A DNA stretch of 64,000 nt from an uncultured Prevotella sp. (GCA_946614435.1 CAMOGW010000001.1:62001-126000), one strand, 5' to 3'. Shown: positions 9,172-16,941, counted from the first letter of the stretch. Translations and numbers: made by a program. The notes: generated from the letters alone by a model not told the origin.

Positions 9172-9702
9172 AAGCCGAAAGTCTCACGATGTTGCAGACA
9201 CTTCAAAGGTCACGCTATCCGCTGCAATGGCTGAAAGTCTCACGATGCCGCACACGCTCCAAGGTCACGCTATCCGCTGCAATGGCTGAGGGTTGCAAGA
9301 TGTTGCAGCCGCTCCAAAGGCCGCGCTATCCGCTGCAATGGCTGAAAGTCTCCCTATGCCGCACACGCTCCAAAGGCCGCGCTATCCGCTGCAAGGGTTG
9401 AAGGTTGCAAGATGTTGCACACGCTCCAAGGCCGCGCTATCCGCTGCAATGGCTGAAAGTCTCACGATGTCGCAGACGCTCCAAGGTCACGCTATCTGCT
9501 GCAATGGCTGAGGGTTGCAAGATGTTGCACACGCTCCAAGGCCGCGCTATCCGCTGCAATGGCTGAAAGTCTCACGATGTCGCAGACGCTCCAAGGTCAC
9601 GCTATCTGCTGCAATGGCTGAGGGTTGCAGGATGTTGCAGCCGCTCCAAAGGCCGCGCTATCCGCTGCAAGGGTTGAGGGTTGCAAGATGCCGTGAACGC
9701 TG
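9172..9702 (+). repeat. Tandem array of nine 55-56 bp units
   Basis: The core GCTATCYGCTGCAA recurs with its GCTAT at about 9214, 9269, 9325, 9381, 9436, 9491, 9546, 9601 and 9657, giving periods of 55-56 bases. Two unit types roughly alternate (GCTGAAAGTCTCACGATG and GCTGAGGGTTGCAAGATG), and units around 9440-9660 repeat as a 110-base pair of units. Several units can pair internally (for example GCAGA with TCTGC, or TTGCAGC with GCTGCAA). Short open frames cross it, but the unit is not a multiple of three and every frame is repetitive, so I do not call a protein. Confidence 0.85.
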
Positions 9703-9889
9703 ACCGCTACAGAAAAAGCCGATAGTTACCCGATGACAAAAGGAACTCCACGCCGCAACGAAAACGGCTTGATGGTCTCACTAATCCCACTTTTCCCCCT
9801 GCCGCTCGAAAGGGTTGAAGGTCACTTGATGTAGTGAGAGCCGCCCCGATGATAGCTGCGCCTTTCGCCCGAATGGGCGGTAAAGAGCC

Positions 9890-10046
9890 ACGGGTGCGCC
9901 ACAAAAATCCTTAGTCAATAAAGGCTTGTCCTTTTGACCAAGGACTTTTGCGGCTCACCTGTGTAATGACGCATCAAGACAGTCATACTCATTGACCTCA
10001 ATCTATCTGATTGAAATCAACGAGTATGTCTGTCTGCGTACCTTTG
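9890..10046 (+). ncRNA. Structured RNA domain, upstream copy
   Basis: A long stem-loop starts GGTGCGCC (about 9907) and closes with GGC-CACC near 9956. Its inner arms are CAAAAATCCTTAGTC and GACCAAGGACTTTTG. A second stem-loop (about 9978-10032) has the internal segment CTATCTGATTG. The same order of elements recurs at about 10605-10745 with changed arms that still pair, which argues for selection on RNA structure. TACCTTTG at 10039-10046 could also be a promoter. No protein frame is evident in 9703-10144. The boundaries are approximate. Confidence 0.5.
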
Positions 10047-10086
10047 AACTTCGTTTTTGTTATTAACGCTTAAAATCCTTAATATA

Positions 10087-10118
10087 TTTGGGATTTTAAT
10101 CGCTTCATCGTACCTTTG
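10087..10118 (+). promoter_or_regulatory. Promoter of the small lipoprotein gene
   Basis: TTTG at 10087-10090, a 20-base spacer and TACCTTTG at 10111-10118, followed by CACAC. It is a close consensus match 27 bases before the ATG at 10145 and may also drive the structured RNA beyond that gene. Confidence 0.7.
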
Positions 10119-10144
10119 CACACTGAAAAATCGGAAGATAATCG

Positions 10145-10525
10145 ATGAAAAGATACTCATTTATAAATTTCAAGAATAGTGAGGTGAATAAAAGGATTGT
10201 TTACAATGTGTTCACCGTTCCTGCTTTACTATTTGTCTTTCTCCTGCCCTTCGTCTTGACGGCATGTGAGAAAGATGTAATAGAGCCTAACATTCCAACC
10301 AACAACAATACACGCAACGACTCCACAGATACCACCGCCTCAGGTGGCAATGGAATTACGATTCTTAAAATCGACACCACATGGGCCGACACTATCCACA
10401 TTAACTGGGATTCGCTCGGCACTGACTCAACTAATACCGATACCACGAAGATAGATGTCAATACTGATATGAGCGAAGAAGATGCTGGCGGTGCAGCCAG
10501 TAGAAGGATGAGTATTCCTTTTTGA
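10145..10525 (+). CDS. Small putative lipoprotein
   Basis: 126 residues. A charged N-terminus is followed by a hydrophobic helix (about 28-40) and the lipobox LTAC with Cys at about 41, so the mature protein is probably lipid-anchored. The mature part is short, Thr/Asp/Asn-rich and of low complexity (NDSTDTTASG, TDSTNTDTTK) with no domain I recognise. It lies on the + strand, opposite to the late phage genes, between two blocks of structured non-coding DNA and behind its own strong promoter. It could be a lysogenic-conversion or superinfection-exclusion factor, but nothing in the sequence proves that. Confidence 0.6.
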   Translation: MKRYSFINFKNSEVNKRIVYNVFTVPALLFVFLLPFVLTACEKDVIEPNIPTNNNTRNDSTDTTASGGNGITILKIDTTWADTIHINWDSLGTDSTNTDTTKIDVNTDMSEEDAGGAASRRMSIPF

Positions 10526-11000
10526 CTTGGGCTTATTGACAAATTACTGACCTTGCCTCCTGTTCAACTATTCTCGCAAGCGAGAGATAAAGCGCTTGTG
10601 CGGTAACAAGCCACTGGTGCGACAAGAAATCCTCCGACGTGTCAGAGGGTTTCTTGTCGCACCTGTGGCATTGGGCTACCAGACAATCATCTGCTACGAC
10701 CGCAATTCTATCTGATTGCAGTCATAGCAGATGTTTGTCAGCCTCTAATAAATCTCGCCATGCGAGTGAAATAGACATCATAGCATTGCGTGATGTTGAA
10801 GAAAGCGGACTTGTTCGGAAATCAGGCAGGTGTGTACTGAAGCAAAGAAATCTTCAGCATAAACGTGGCTCCTGTAGCCTTAGTGTTGCCGAAGATTTCT
10901 TTGCTTCAGTACACTTCTGCGACAAAGCAGCAGCCGTATATGGCAACGGGAGCCATTGCCTTTTACGGCTGGATGATGCCAAAGGCATACGAAAGGATTT

Positions 11001-11471
11001 TCGGCTGTTCATTGTGAATCCGTCGGCCTTGTGCCACGGTTTCACGATGAAATACAAGCCGAAAAGATGAAGATGCCCTACTTGGGCATAAACGTCCGAA
11101 AGGAATTGTCACCGTAAGGTGAAGATGTCGTAAGAGATAAAAAGGCAAGTGTTCCGATGGCGCTGCCATCCTTCTGTGTGGCCGTGTCGAGCAGATCCGC
11201 TTCGTGTAGTGGAAGTGGCAGAAGTGCGTAGGTGCTGCGCGGCGAATAGCATGACTGTTCCCTTGGACAAAGCAGCGTGTATTGTATGGTGCTGGAACTT
11301 GTTACAGTGCCAGACGATACTTGCTCCTTTGAAGCCATGCCATTCACCGCATCAGCAGTGCCTACCCTCTTCAGAACGGAACGAAGCGAACGGACTGCCG
11401 ACACGACCACACAAAAAATTGCCTGCCGTTACCGACAGGCGATTAGGAACACGCAGGGGCCTGGGGTGGGC
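11001..11471 (+). repeat. 470-bp direct repeat, copy 1
   Basis: Matches 11761-12230 at a constant offset of about 760 bases. It begins TCGGCTGTTCATTG and ends with a stem CCTGCCGTTACCGACAGG plus GATTAGGAACACGCAGG. Differences cluster in loops (GAAA versus GATA, GTAA versus GATTA) while paired arms are kept. Open frames through both copies are likely shadows. Confidence 0.85.
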
Positions 11472-11760
11472 AGATTATCGCTCCTTAGAGCGAAGTGTCC
11501 GCTTGCGGTAATTGTCGGCGCATAGCCGAAGATGTCGGAAGAAAAGTCTGCCCTTCCAATGATGAGACGATCGCCAGTCATGGCATCGTCTCTCATTGGG
11601 ATAAAGGGCAGAAGTGATTGCATGATGTCGGAACGACATAAACATCCGATGCTCGTCAAGAGCATAAGCCTCCCTCTGCGAGTAGCAGAAAATGCCTAAA
11701 GAGGATGCCCATTCAGGGCATAAACATCCCATGCGGAGCATAAACGTCCGAAAGGAATTG

Positions 11761-12230
11761 TCGGCTATTCATTGTGAATCCGTCGGCCTTGTGCCACGGT
11801 TTCACAATGACAGATAAGCCGAAGAAGTCAAAGATGCCCTTGGGCATAAACGTCCGATAGGAATTGTCACCGATTAGGTGAAGATGTCGGAAGAGATAAA
11901 AAGGCAAGTGTTCCGATGGCGCTGCCATCCTTCTGTGTGGCCGTGTCGAGCAGATCCGCTTCGTGTAGTGGAAGTGGCAGAAGTGCGTAGGTGCTGCGCG
12001 GCGAATAGCATGACTGTTCCCTTGGACAAAGCAGCGTGTATTGTATGGTGCTGGAACTTGTTACAGTGCCAGACGATACTTGCTCCTTTGAAGCCATGCC
12101 ATTCACCGCATCAGCAGTGCCTACCCTCTTCAGAGCGGAACGAAACGAACGGACTGCCGACACGACCACACAGAAAATCGCCTGCCGTTACCGACAGGCG
12201 ATTAGGAACACGCAGGGGGCTGGGGCGGGC
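11761..12230 (+). repeat. 470-bp direct repeat, copy 2
   Basis: Second copy of the unit at 11001-11471, ending at the stop codon of the convergent spanin-like gene. The 290-bp spacer between copies (11472-11760) is itself structured and contains a third version of the small hairpin pair found in each copy. Confidence 0.85.
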
Positions 12231-12833
12231 CTATGAACGTAGTTTGTGGTATATCCAGATTGCGACTGCAATCAACATGATATAGAAGATGTATTTTGGA
12301 GCGCTGCTTGATGCGGCCTTCCGCACATTCTTTCCTTCGGCATGATAGGATTGCTTGGTCACTGCCATGCTATCCTTTGCCGAAGCCTGTACGATGGACT
12401 TCTTATTGTCGCCTTTGTCAATATGAAGTCCGTAGATGCTAATGGCCGATGGCTGCTGAGCGGTATGCTGCTTGTTGCCTGAAGGGATACTTTTGCCGTC
12501 TTTAGCGGCAGGAGGTTTGTTGCCGAGAGAGTACATGTCATCAAGAGTCGCTGCCCCAGCGTCTCTTAATGACGTACTTTCCTGGGCAGCAATGATGAAA
12601 GGCATCTCGCTTTGCTGCTGTGAGTACGGTTGTGCGAACAGGATAATCATGCTGTCCACCGACAGCGTGAGCCGATGGCTGAAGGAGTCGGTCGTCAGAG
12701 AGGAGCAGAGACGGTTGGCAGCTGTTGCCACCGTCTCGCTCTTCTCTGTAGCCGACACACTGGCTTTCGTAGTCTTGCAAGAAAGTAACAGAGCCGTGCA
12801 TGAAAGAAGAAGGAAGAAGAGTAACTTTTTCAT
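12231..12833 (-). CDS. Candidate unimolecular spanin (lipoprotein with C-terminal membrane helix)
   Basis: 200 residues with a lipoprotein signal (MKKLLFFLLLSCTALLLSC, lipobox LLLSC) and one C-terminal membrane helix (YIFYIMLIAVAIWIY, about 180-195). The extended Ser/Ala/Lys-rich region between has no enzyme motif. An N-terminal outer-membrane lipid anchor joined to a C-terminal inner-membrane helix is the architecture of unimolecular spanins, which fuse the two membranes at the end of lysis. Position supports this: it lies 8 bases after the endolysin gene, which overlaps the holin-like gene. The spanin role is inference from topology and context. The alternative is a generic lipoprotein. Confidence 0.55.
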   Translation of the reverse strand: MKKLLFFLLLSCTALLLSCKTTKASVSATEKSETVATAANRLCSSLTTDSFSHRLTLSVDSMIILFAQPYSQQQSEMPFIIAAQESTSLRDAGAATLDDMYSLGNKPPAAKDGKSIPSGNKQHTAQQPSAISIYGLHIDKGDNKKSIVQASAKDSMAVTKQSYHAEGKNVRKAASSSAPKYIFYIMLIAVAIWIYHKLRS

Positions 12834-12841
12834 TGGAACAA

Positions 12842-13339
12842 TTATTTTTGTTGGCTAAAGATGTAGTCATATTCGTGGCAGTCGAAAGACGGACATGTCT
12901 TCGCTGCGAACTTGCAGGCCTTGTACTGGAGTAAGCAGTCAGCACAAGAGATGCTGGCATCCTTTTGCTTACGGGTGCACACAAATTCACGGTGGCCATG
13001 GAGCGTGGCTGATGGAAAGCGTTGGTGAAGATCCGTCAGGAGTTTCGCCAATGCTTCCTTCTGTTCCGGTGTGCGCGTATCCTTGGTGGCCTTGCCATCC
13101 TTGGCAAGCCCACCAACGTAGCACACGCCGATGCTGTAGCGGTTGTGTCCGATACAGTGAGCTCCTATCTTCTCGATGGGTCTGCCTCGAAGGATGGTTC
13201 CATCGAGGTAGATCAAGAAGTGGTAGCCGATACCATTAAACTTCCTTGCGCGGTGCCATTTGTCCACGTCGGCGATGGTCACATGCCGACCTTCAGGCGT
13301 AGCCGTGCAATGGACGATGATTTCATTGATTCTTCTCAT
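12842..13339 (-). CDS. N-acetylmuramoyl-L-alanine amidase (endolysin)
   Basis: 165 residues from ATG 13339 (a longer upstream frame exists, but the fold begins here). It cleaves the amide bond between muramic acid and the stem peptide. Amidase_2/PGRP-type features: zinc ligands in VHCTATP and in the C-terminal HGHREF...CPSFDC segment, plus GYHFLIYLDG. There is no signal peptide, so export depends on the holin. It overlaps the upstream holin-like gene by 17 bases, and the spanin candidate follows, making a compact lysis cassette. The last 12 residues are aromatic and acidic (HEYDYIFSQQK). Confidence 0.9.
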   Translation of the reverse strand: MRRINEIIVHCTATPEGRHVTIADVDKWHRARKFNGIGYHFLIYLDGTILRGRPIEKIGAHCIGHNRYSIGVCYVGGLAKDGKATKDTRTPEQKEALAKLLTDLHQRFPSATLHGHREFVCTRKQKDASISCADCLLQYKACKFAAKTCPSFDCHEYDYIFSQQK

Positions 13340-13583
13340 TGCTGTGGATTTGTTTGGATAGGAATTCCTTGATACGATACTCAGATTCTCCGAGTTTCGT
13401 CTTGAAGTACACGCTGACACCGAAGATGGCACCAGCGAAGGTCAGGCCCTGTGCCATGTACCAGAGCACACCATCCGTAACGTCTCCTTTCGTGAAGAAA
13501 GAGATAAAAGATAGGACAACACCCGATACCACCATGAGTGCAGCGGTGCAGTACTGTATCCATTCTTTGCTGTTTGTAGTCAT
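13323..13583 (-). CDS. Holin-like small membrane protein
   Basis: 86 residues from ATG 13583. This start is chosen because TACTTTTG on the minus strand near 13610-13620 places the promoter downstream of the longer frame's start. Two membrane helices are visible (about residues 8-28, CTAALMVVSGVVLSFISFF, and 38-58, GVLWYMAQGLTFAGAIFGV) with a charged C-terminal tail (EYRIKEFLSKQIHSNEKNQ). Size, topology and overlap with the endolysin gene fit a class II holin. Small two-helix phage proteins diverge quickly, so the name rests mostly on context. Confidence 0.7.
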   Translation of the reverse strand: MTTNSKEWIQYCTAALMVVSGVVLSFISFFTKGDVTDGVLWYMAQGLTFAGAIFGVSVYFKTKLGESEYRIKEFLSKQIHSNEKNQ

Positions 13584-13714
13584 AGGTAGAAAATACTTTT
13601 GCGTTGGTTTACACGGCAAAAGTAACCAGGCTTTTGGTCTTGCCAAAAGACAGTTTGATAATGTTTTAGAGAATATTTCCCGAAAAAGTAGTACATTTGC
13701 AGAAAAATCATGTT

Positions 13715-14068
13715 ATGGTCAACGAATTTAAGGTAATCACATTGTGCGGTAGCACTCGCTTCAAGAATGCGTTTCTTGAAGCACAGAAGCGTTTGACGCT
13801 TGAAGGGAACATCGTTGTTTCCGTCGGACTCTTTGGACATTCAGGCGACGAAGAAGTCTGGAAGCCTGGCATCAAAGACATGCTCGACCGTATGCACCTG
13901 AGCAAGATAGACATGGCCGATGAAATCTACGTCATCAACCTAGATGGCTATATCGGTGAGAGTACGAAGCAAGAAATAGCCTACGCTGAAGCGCATGGAA
14001 AAACTGTGAAGTATTTGGAAAAGCCTTGTGACCCGATGATGGAGACATCCAGGAACTTGATGGCATAA
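13715..14068 (+). CDS. DUF4406 / nucleoside deoxyribosyltransferase-like protein
   Basis: 117 residues from ATG 13715; an upstream TTG is ruled out because it lies inside the promoter TACATTTG (13692-13699). The leader is therefore very short. The fold looks Rossmann-like: an N-terminal strand with ITLCGSTRF, an acidic middle (FGHSGDEEVW), MADEIYVINLDGYIGEST and a C-terminal AYAEAHGKTVKYLE. This pattern matches DUF4406/nucleoside 2-deoxyribosyltransferase-like and SLOG-like proteins that bind or cleave nucleotides. It is a + strand cargo gene facing away from the lysis cassette, 33 bases before the protease-like gene, so the two are probably co-transcribed. Confidence 0.6.
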   Translation: MVNEFKVITLCGSTRFKNAFLEAQKRLTLEGNIVVSVGLFGHSGDEEVWKPGIKDMLDRMHLSKIDMADEIYVINLDGYIGESTKQEIAYAEAHGKTVKYLEKPCDPMMETSRNLMA

Positions 14069-14101
14069 TTTTATTTAGAAAGTCGAATATGAGTTAGTCT
14101 T

Positions 14102-14761
14102 ATGAAAAAGTTTGTTTCTAATTTATATTTTAATGACAGTAACAAATTAGTTTGCAAAGGCAAAAACGGCAAATCATGTCCTGTTTTTAAGAAGCAAGGG
14201 TCATTAGATGGTGCCTGTGCAACATATTCTGTGGTAATGAACTTACTCATTTTAGGGGTAATTAGTGATACTGATACTCGAATATGCGTTGAACATAAGA
14301 ATAAAGATATAAAGAAGCTATTCAATGTATTCTGCAATGACTACGGAATGCACAGAGATGGGCAAACTTTCTATAAAATCCAAAGGATGCTTATGGATAG
14401 TTTCAGCAAGGTTATAGATGTTCAGCATACCAATACGAAAGAAGGTGGGTGGAAATCATTGAACAATATTGTAACCACAATAGATACTGGCATTCCTGTA
14501 ATCATTTCTGTTTCAAATAACAGCCTTTGCCATGCTATGCTTGCTGTTGGCTATGAAAAGGATGGTGACGATATTACGCGAGTTTTCTTGCTTGACCCTA
14601 GTGGTGATTACATCAATATTAAGAAAAGGTGGAATGCTGTAATAGAAGTAAGCCATACAAGGAAGAGACCTTTCAATTATAATACTGTAACAGAAGGAAT
14701 TCCTGATAGCCAATTTGTTGATTTAGATGATATCCTCATTATTCGTCGCTTAGAAGAATAA
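14102..14761 (+). CDS. C39/papain-like cysteine peptidase domain protein
   Basis: 219 residues. Residues about 35-52 (KQGSLDGACATYSVVMNLL) place a Gln upstream of a Cys at a helix start, as in papain-fold C39 peptidases. The later CHAMLAVGYEKD provides a His, and VFLLDPSGDYI a downstream Asp. A Gln-Cys-His-Asp set in this order fits a cysteine protease or a transglutaminase-like enzyme. There is no signal peptide or membrane helix. It forms a + strand pair with the DUF4406-like gene in the cargo slot between the lysis and head-tail genes and abuts the pseudogene fragment at 14763. The target is unknown; an abortive-infection or toxin role is possible but unsupported. Confidence 0.5.
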   Translation: MKKFVSNLYFNDSNKLVCKGKNGKSCPVFKKQGSLDGACATYSVVMNLLILGVISDTDTRICVEHKNKDIKKLFNVFCNDYGMHRDGQTFYKIQRMLMDSFSKVIDVQHTNTKEGGWKSLNNIVTTIDTGIPVIISVSNNSLCHAMLAVGYEKDGDDITRVFLLDPSGDYINIKKRWNAVIEVSHTRKRPFNYNTVTEGIPDSQFVDLDDILIIRRLEE

Positions 14762-14762
14762 T

Positions 14763-14970
14763 TTAGTGGTTGTACCTCCTGTAGTTGTCATCGAGTGACC
14801 TAGCTACGATGCCGACGAACTCGTTGCCGAGGTTGTCGGCGAGGAATTCCCGGATGTTCATGACGGATGCGTAGTATTTCCGGCTGAACCATTTCTTGGC
14901 GACACGTTTCTTCTCACGCCCTATATCCCCGTGGTTGCCACGGGGAATTTCTTTGCCTGTTCCGAAGTCT
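14763..14970 (-). pseudogene. Duplicated 3' end of the 15530-15958 head-tail gene
   Basis: On the minus strand this encodes about 68 residues ending in the same stop and aligning without gaps to the C-terminus of the intact gene at 15530-15958. Shared stretches are FGTGKEIPRGNHGDIGREKK, AKKWFSRKYYASVM and DDNYRRYNH. It has many substitutions, no start codon, and homology stops abruptly at about 14970. It is a diverged fragment rather than a recent copy, left beside the inserted + strand gene at 15089-15496. Confidence 0.85.
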
Positions 14971-15088
14971 TATTAAAAAAGTTCAAAAACATAACGAGTT
15001 TGAATATTATGTTTGGTGATAACCGATGAAAAGTGTAATTTTGTGGCTGATAATTAAGTTTCACCAAATAACATAATACACCAAAGGT

Positions 15089-15496
15089 ATGAAACGGTAT
15101 TTGTTTTGGATTCTGATAATTGGTATAGTCTGTTTCGCTTTTTATACACCGAAACAAGAACCATTACCCCTATTTGAAGAAAATAGAGAAGTAACAGAAT
15201 ATGGTGATACTATTATACACAATGGGGATGGAACAATAAGTATTCCGTGTGGAGATGGCAATTATATAAGTATGACAGAAGAACACTATAGGGCAAGTAG
15301 GAAAGAAATGAAAGAATATAATGAATTACATAAAAATGACCCACCTAAAAAGAAAACGAAAATGATAAATATTAAAGGAAAGGTCAGTGTTAGTACTTGG
15401 GTCGATGCAGGAGACTTACGTTCTGACGGTTATGATGAAGCAGACTTTAATACAAATATCATAGTTGAAGATGATGCAGATAATTGGCTTCCGTGA
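15089..15496 (+). CDS. Small exported or membrane-anchored protein, cargo
   Basis: 135 residues with an N-terminal hydrophobic segment after MKRY (LFWILIIGIVCFAFY) and no clear cleavage site, so it is probably anchored in the inner membrane with the rest outside. The remainder is hydrophilic, with HNGDGTISIPCGDGNYISM and an acidic C-terminus (EDDADNWLP). I recognise no family. It is AT-rich compared with its neighbours, lies on the opposite strand from the phage head-tail genes, and sits between the intact gene at 15530 and its duplicated 3' fragment, all signs of a transferred single-gene insertion. Confidence 0.55.
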   Translation: MKRYLFWILIIGIVCFAFYTPKQEPLPLFEENREVTEYGDTIIHNGDGTISIPCGDGNYISMTEEHYRASRKEMKEYNELHKNDPPKKKTKMINIKGKVSVSTWVDAGDLRSDGYDEADFNTNIIVEDDADNWLP

Positions 15497-15529
15497 TATA
15501 ATTCATTTTTGAATCTTAATGAATATTGC

Positions 15530-15958
15530 TTAGTGGTTGTACCTTCTGTAGTTGTCATCGAGAGCCTTTGCGACTACACCCACCATTTCCTCTCCTAGGT
15601 TCTCACTCATGAACTCATTGATTCTCATGACGGAAGCATAATACTTCCGGCTGAACCATTTCTTGGCCTTGCGTTTCTTCTCACGTCCAATATCCCCGTG
15701 GTTGCCACGGGGTATTTCCTTACCTGTGCCGAAGTCCTGCCACAGTCCATATTCTAGGAAAGTCTGTGACAGTCCCACCTCGATGAATCGGCCATCGGCC
15801 CTGACAGGCAGGGCCTTCGGCGAAGCCAGCAGTCGCCCTGAGTCAATGACACCTAGTAGCGTTATCTGCTCCCTCCAGATGTGGAGCATGGTGTCATTGA
15901 AGGCGTTTACAAATTTCTCCCTCTGCTCATATCCGTCCAGTTTCTCGGTCTCACTCAT
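15530..15958 (-). CDS. Phage head-tail connector / neck protein (HK97 gp10-like)
   Basis: 142 residues. The N-terminal helix region (residues 1-45, MLHIWREQITLL) precedes a DSGRLLASPKAL segment, and the C-terminal half holds LWQDFGTGKEIPRGNHGDIG and AKKWFSRKYYASVM. Helix, then DSGxLxxS, then DFGTG order resembles HK97 gp10-type head-tail proteins that join capsid and tail. It follows the 133-residue gene by 39 bases in the same direction. A diverged copy of its last 68 codons lies at 14763-14970. The assignment comes from motif order and neighbourhood. Confidence 0.5.
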   Translation of the reverse strand: MSETEKLDGYEQREKFVNAFNDTMLHIWREQITLLGVIDSGRLLASPKALPVRADGRFIEVGLSQTFLEYGLWQDFGTGKEIPRGNHGDIGREKKRKAKKWFSRKYYASVMRINEFMSENLGEEMVGVVAKALDDNYRRYNH

Positions 15959-15997
15959 AGAAATTGTTTTTGTGATGCACCTTCATCTTTTTGTATC

Positions 15998-16399
15998 TTA
16001 CCACAGAGCTTTTCCATCGATGGTGAATTTTCCCGTTTCGAGGATATGCAGTTCACATGATCCAGCCTTTGCATTCAGGCTAATATAGTTAGCCTTTTGG
16101 CAAGTGGAATGAAAACGTACTTTCAGCCCTGAGGAATAGCATGCGGTGACGTAGATATTGAATTGTTCCAATGCTCCAAGGTTTTGTTTTATGATGAGCC
16201 AGTTTTCGTTTTCCACGAATTTCTCTTTGTCCTCAAACACGTTTACTGTCAGCTCAACTGTTTTCGTGATGGGCGTTTCCAGTGATTCCACTATAGATTC
16301 AAGGAGACAGCCGAGCGTTTCGGGTGTTATAGCCCCTTTGTACTTCGTTGCCTTGAATTCTGTGATCATTGCTTTTACTTCATTTAAGTTCATAGTCAT
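15998..16399 (-). CDS. Hypothetical phage structural protein
   Basis: 133 residues from ATG 16399, chosen because this start overlaps the stop of the upstream gene as ATGA, implying translational coupling. N-terminal helix (MNLNEVKAMITEFKATKY) with a conserved-looking KYKGAITPETLG, then a beta-rich C-terminal half (ELTVNVFEDKEKF, NIYVTACYSSGLKVRF, FTIDGKALW). The head-tail position suggests a minor head, neck or tail-fibre-base protein. I recognise no family and infer nothing further. Confidence 0.6.
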   Translation of the reverse strand: MTMNLNEVKAMITEFKATKYKGAITPETLGCLLESIVESLETPITKTVELTVNVFEDKEKFVENENWLIIKQNLGALEQFNIYVTACYSSGLKVRFHSTCQKANYISLNAKAGSCELHILETGKFTIDGKALW

Positions 16400-16941
16400 G
16401 CGAATTGATTGGTGAAACATTGATTAAAGATTCTGTCATAAGTCACATCTTCGACCCATTCGTTGATGTCGTAGCTCAGATTGGTGTAGGTTTCTACTGC
16501 GATTTGGAAGTATGCGCACGCGCATCCTGAGAAGAAATAGCGGTCTATTTCCTGGAATGAGATACGCGGATCCAGATAGATGGCATGTTGCTGCAGTTTC
16601 GTCTGTTCCAGAATGAGAACAGACATGAACTGCCTGAACAGCTCTCGCATCTTATCCATGCAGACAATTCGGGCATCCATATTGTCGATGGCATGTCTCA
16701 TGGCCATGAACACCGTCTTCACTCTTCGAGTGTGCGGTGTGTTGTTGATGTCCGTATAGCCTTGTGATATATCGGACACACAGACGAATGCTGAGTGCGA
16801 CTGCATGGCAGCAAGCGCTTCCTCGAAGCCTTCCAGTCCGCTGACCTTACAAAAGCGAAATCCGTTAGCGACAGCGAAACGGTTTCGCTTGGTCAGGTCC
16901 GCGAAGAATGCCGTGGCATTCCAATTGAAATTATCTTCCAT
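16396..16941 (-). CDS. Hypothetical phage protein, head-tail region
   Basis: 181 residues from ATG 16941 (MEDNFNWNATAFFADLTKRN). A longer frame starts at 16995 immediately after the previous stop, so the start is uncertain. The protein is mixed alpha/beta with many aromatic and cysteine residues (RFCKVSGLEGFEEAL, FFSGCACAYFQIAVETYT). No catalytic motif is visible. It is coupled by an ATGA overlap to the next gene, and belongs to the cluster of four small genes between the portal region and the lysis genes, where neck and tail-completion proteins are expected. Confidence 0.6.
   Translation of the reverse strand: MEDNFNWNATAFFADLTKRNRFAVANGFRFCKVSGLEGFEEALAAMQSHSAFVCVSDISQGYTDINNTPHTRRVKTVFMAMRHAIDNMDARIVCMDKMRELFRQFMSVLILEQTKLQQHAIYLDPRISFQEIDRYFFSGCACAYFQIAVETYTNLSYDINEWVEDVTYDRIFNQCFTNQFA

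Larger units (their letters stand above)
10555..12230 (+). ncRNA. Candidate large ornate structured RNA
   Basis: About 1.7 kb without a plausible gene but dense in stem-loops. There is a near-perfect stem at about 10612-10660 (GGTGCGACAAG/CTTGTCGCACC). A 24-bp perfect stem pairs 10832-10855 with 10891-10914. A compound stem spans about 11548-11612 (CTGCCCTT/AAGGGCAG and GAGACGAT/ATCGTCTC). Many short hairpins carry GNRA loops on the + strand (TCC-GAAA-GGA, CACC-GTAA-GGTG). The linker CATAAACRTCC recurs at least five times between hairpins with different stems (for example GCCC/GGGC, GTCG/CGAC, GCTC/GAGC). Two 470-bp near-identical copies occupy 11001-11471 and 11761-12230. Design resembles phage-borne giant RNAs such as GOLLD or ROOL, but I cannot show homology. 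The strand follows from the GNRA loops. Confidence 0.6.

Noticed and set aside
9172..9702. CRISPR array
   Set aside because: The whole 55-bp unit is repeated; there are no unique spacers and no cas genes.
9135..9703. Three overlapping repeat-rich frames in the tandem array
   Set aside because: All three frames are repetitive and the 55-bp unit shifts frame each time, so none can be a conserved repeat protein.
10639..12285. Several 60-140 residue frames on both strands across the structured RNA region
   Set aside because: They overlap long perfect stems and two near-identical copies carry differences that ignore codon position; no start signals.
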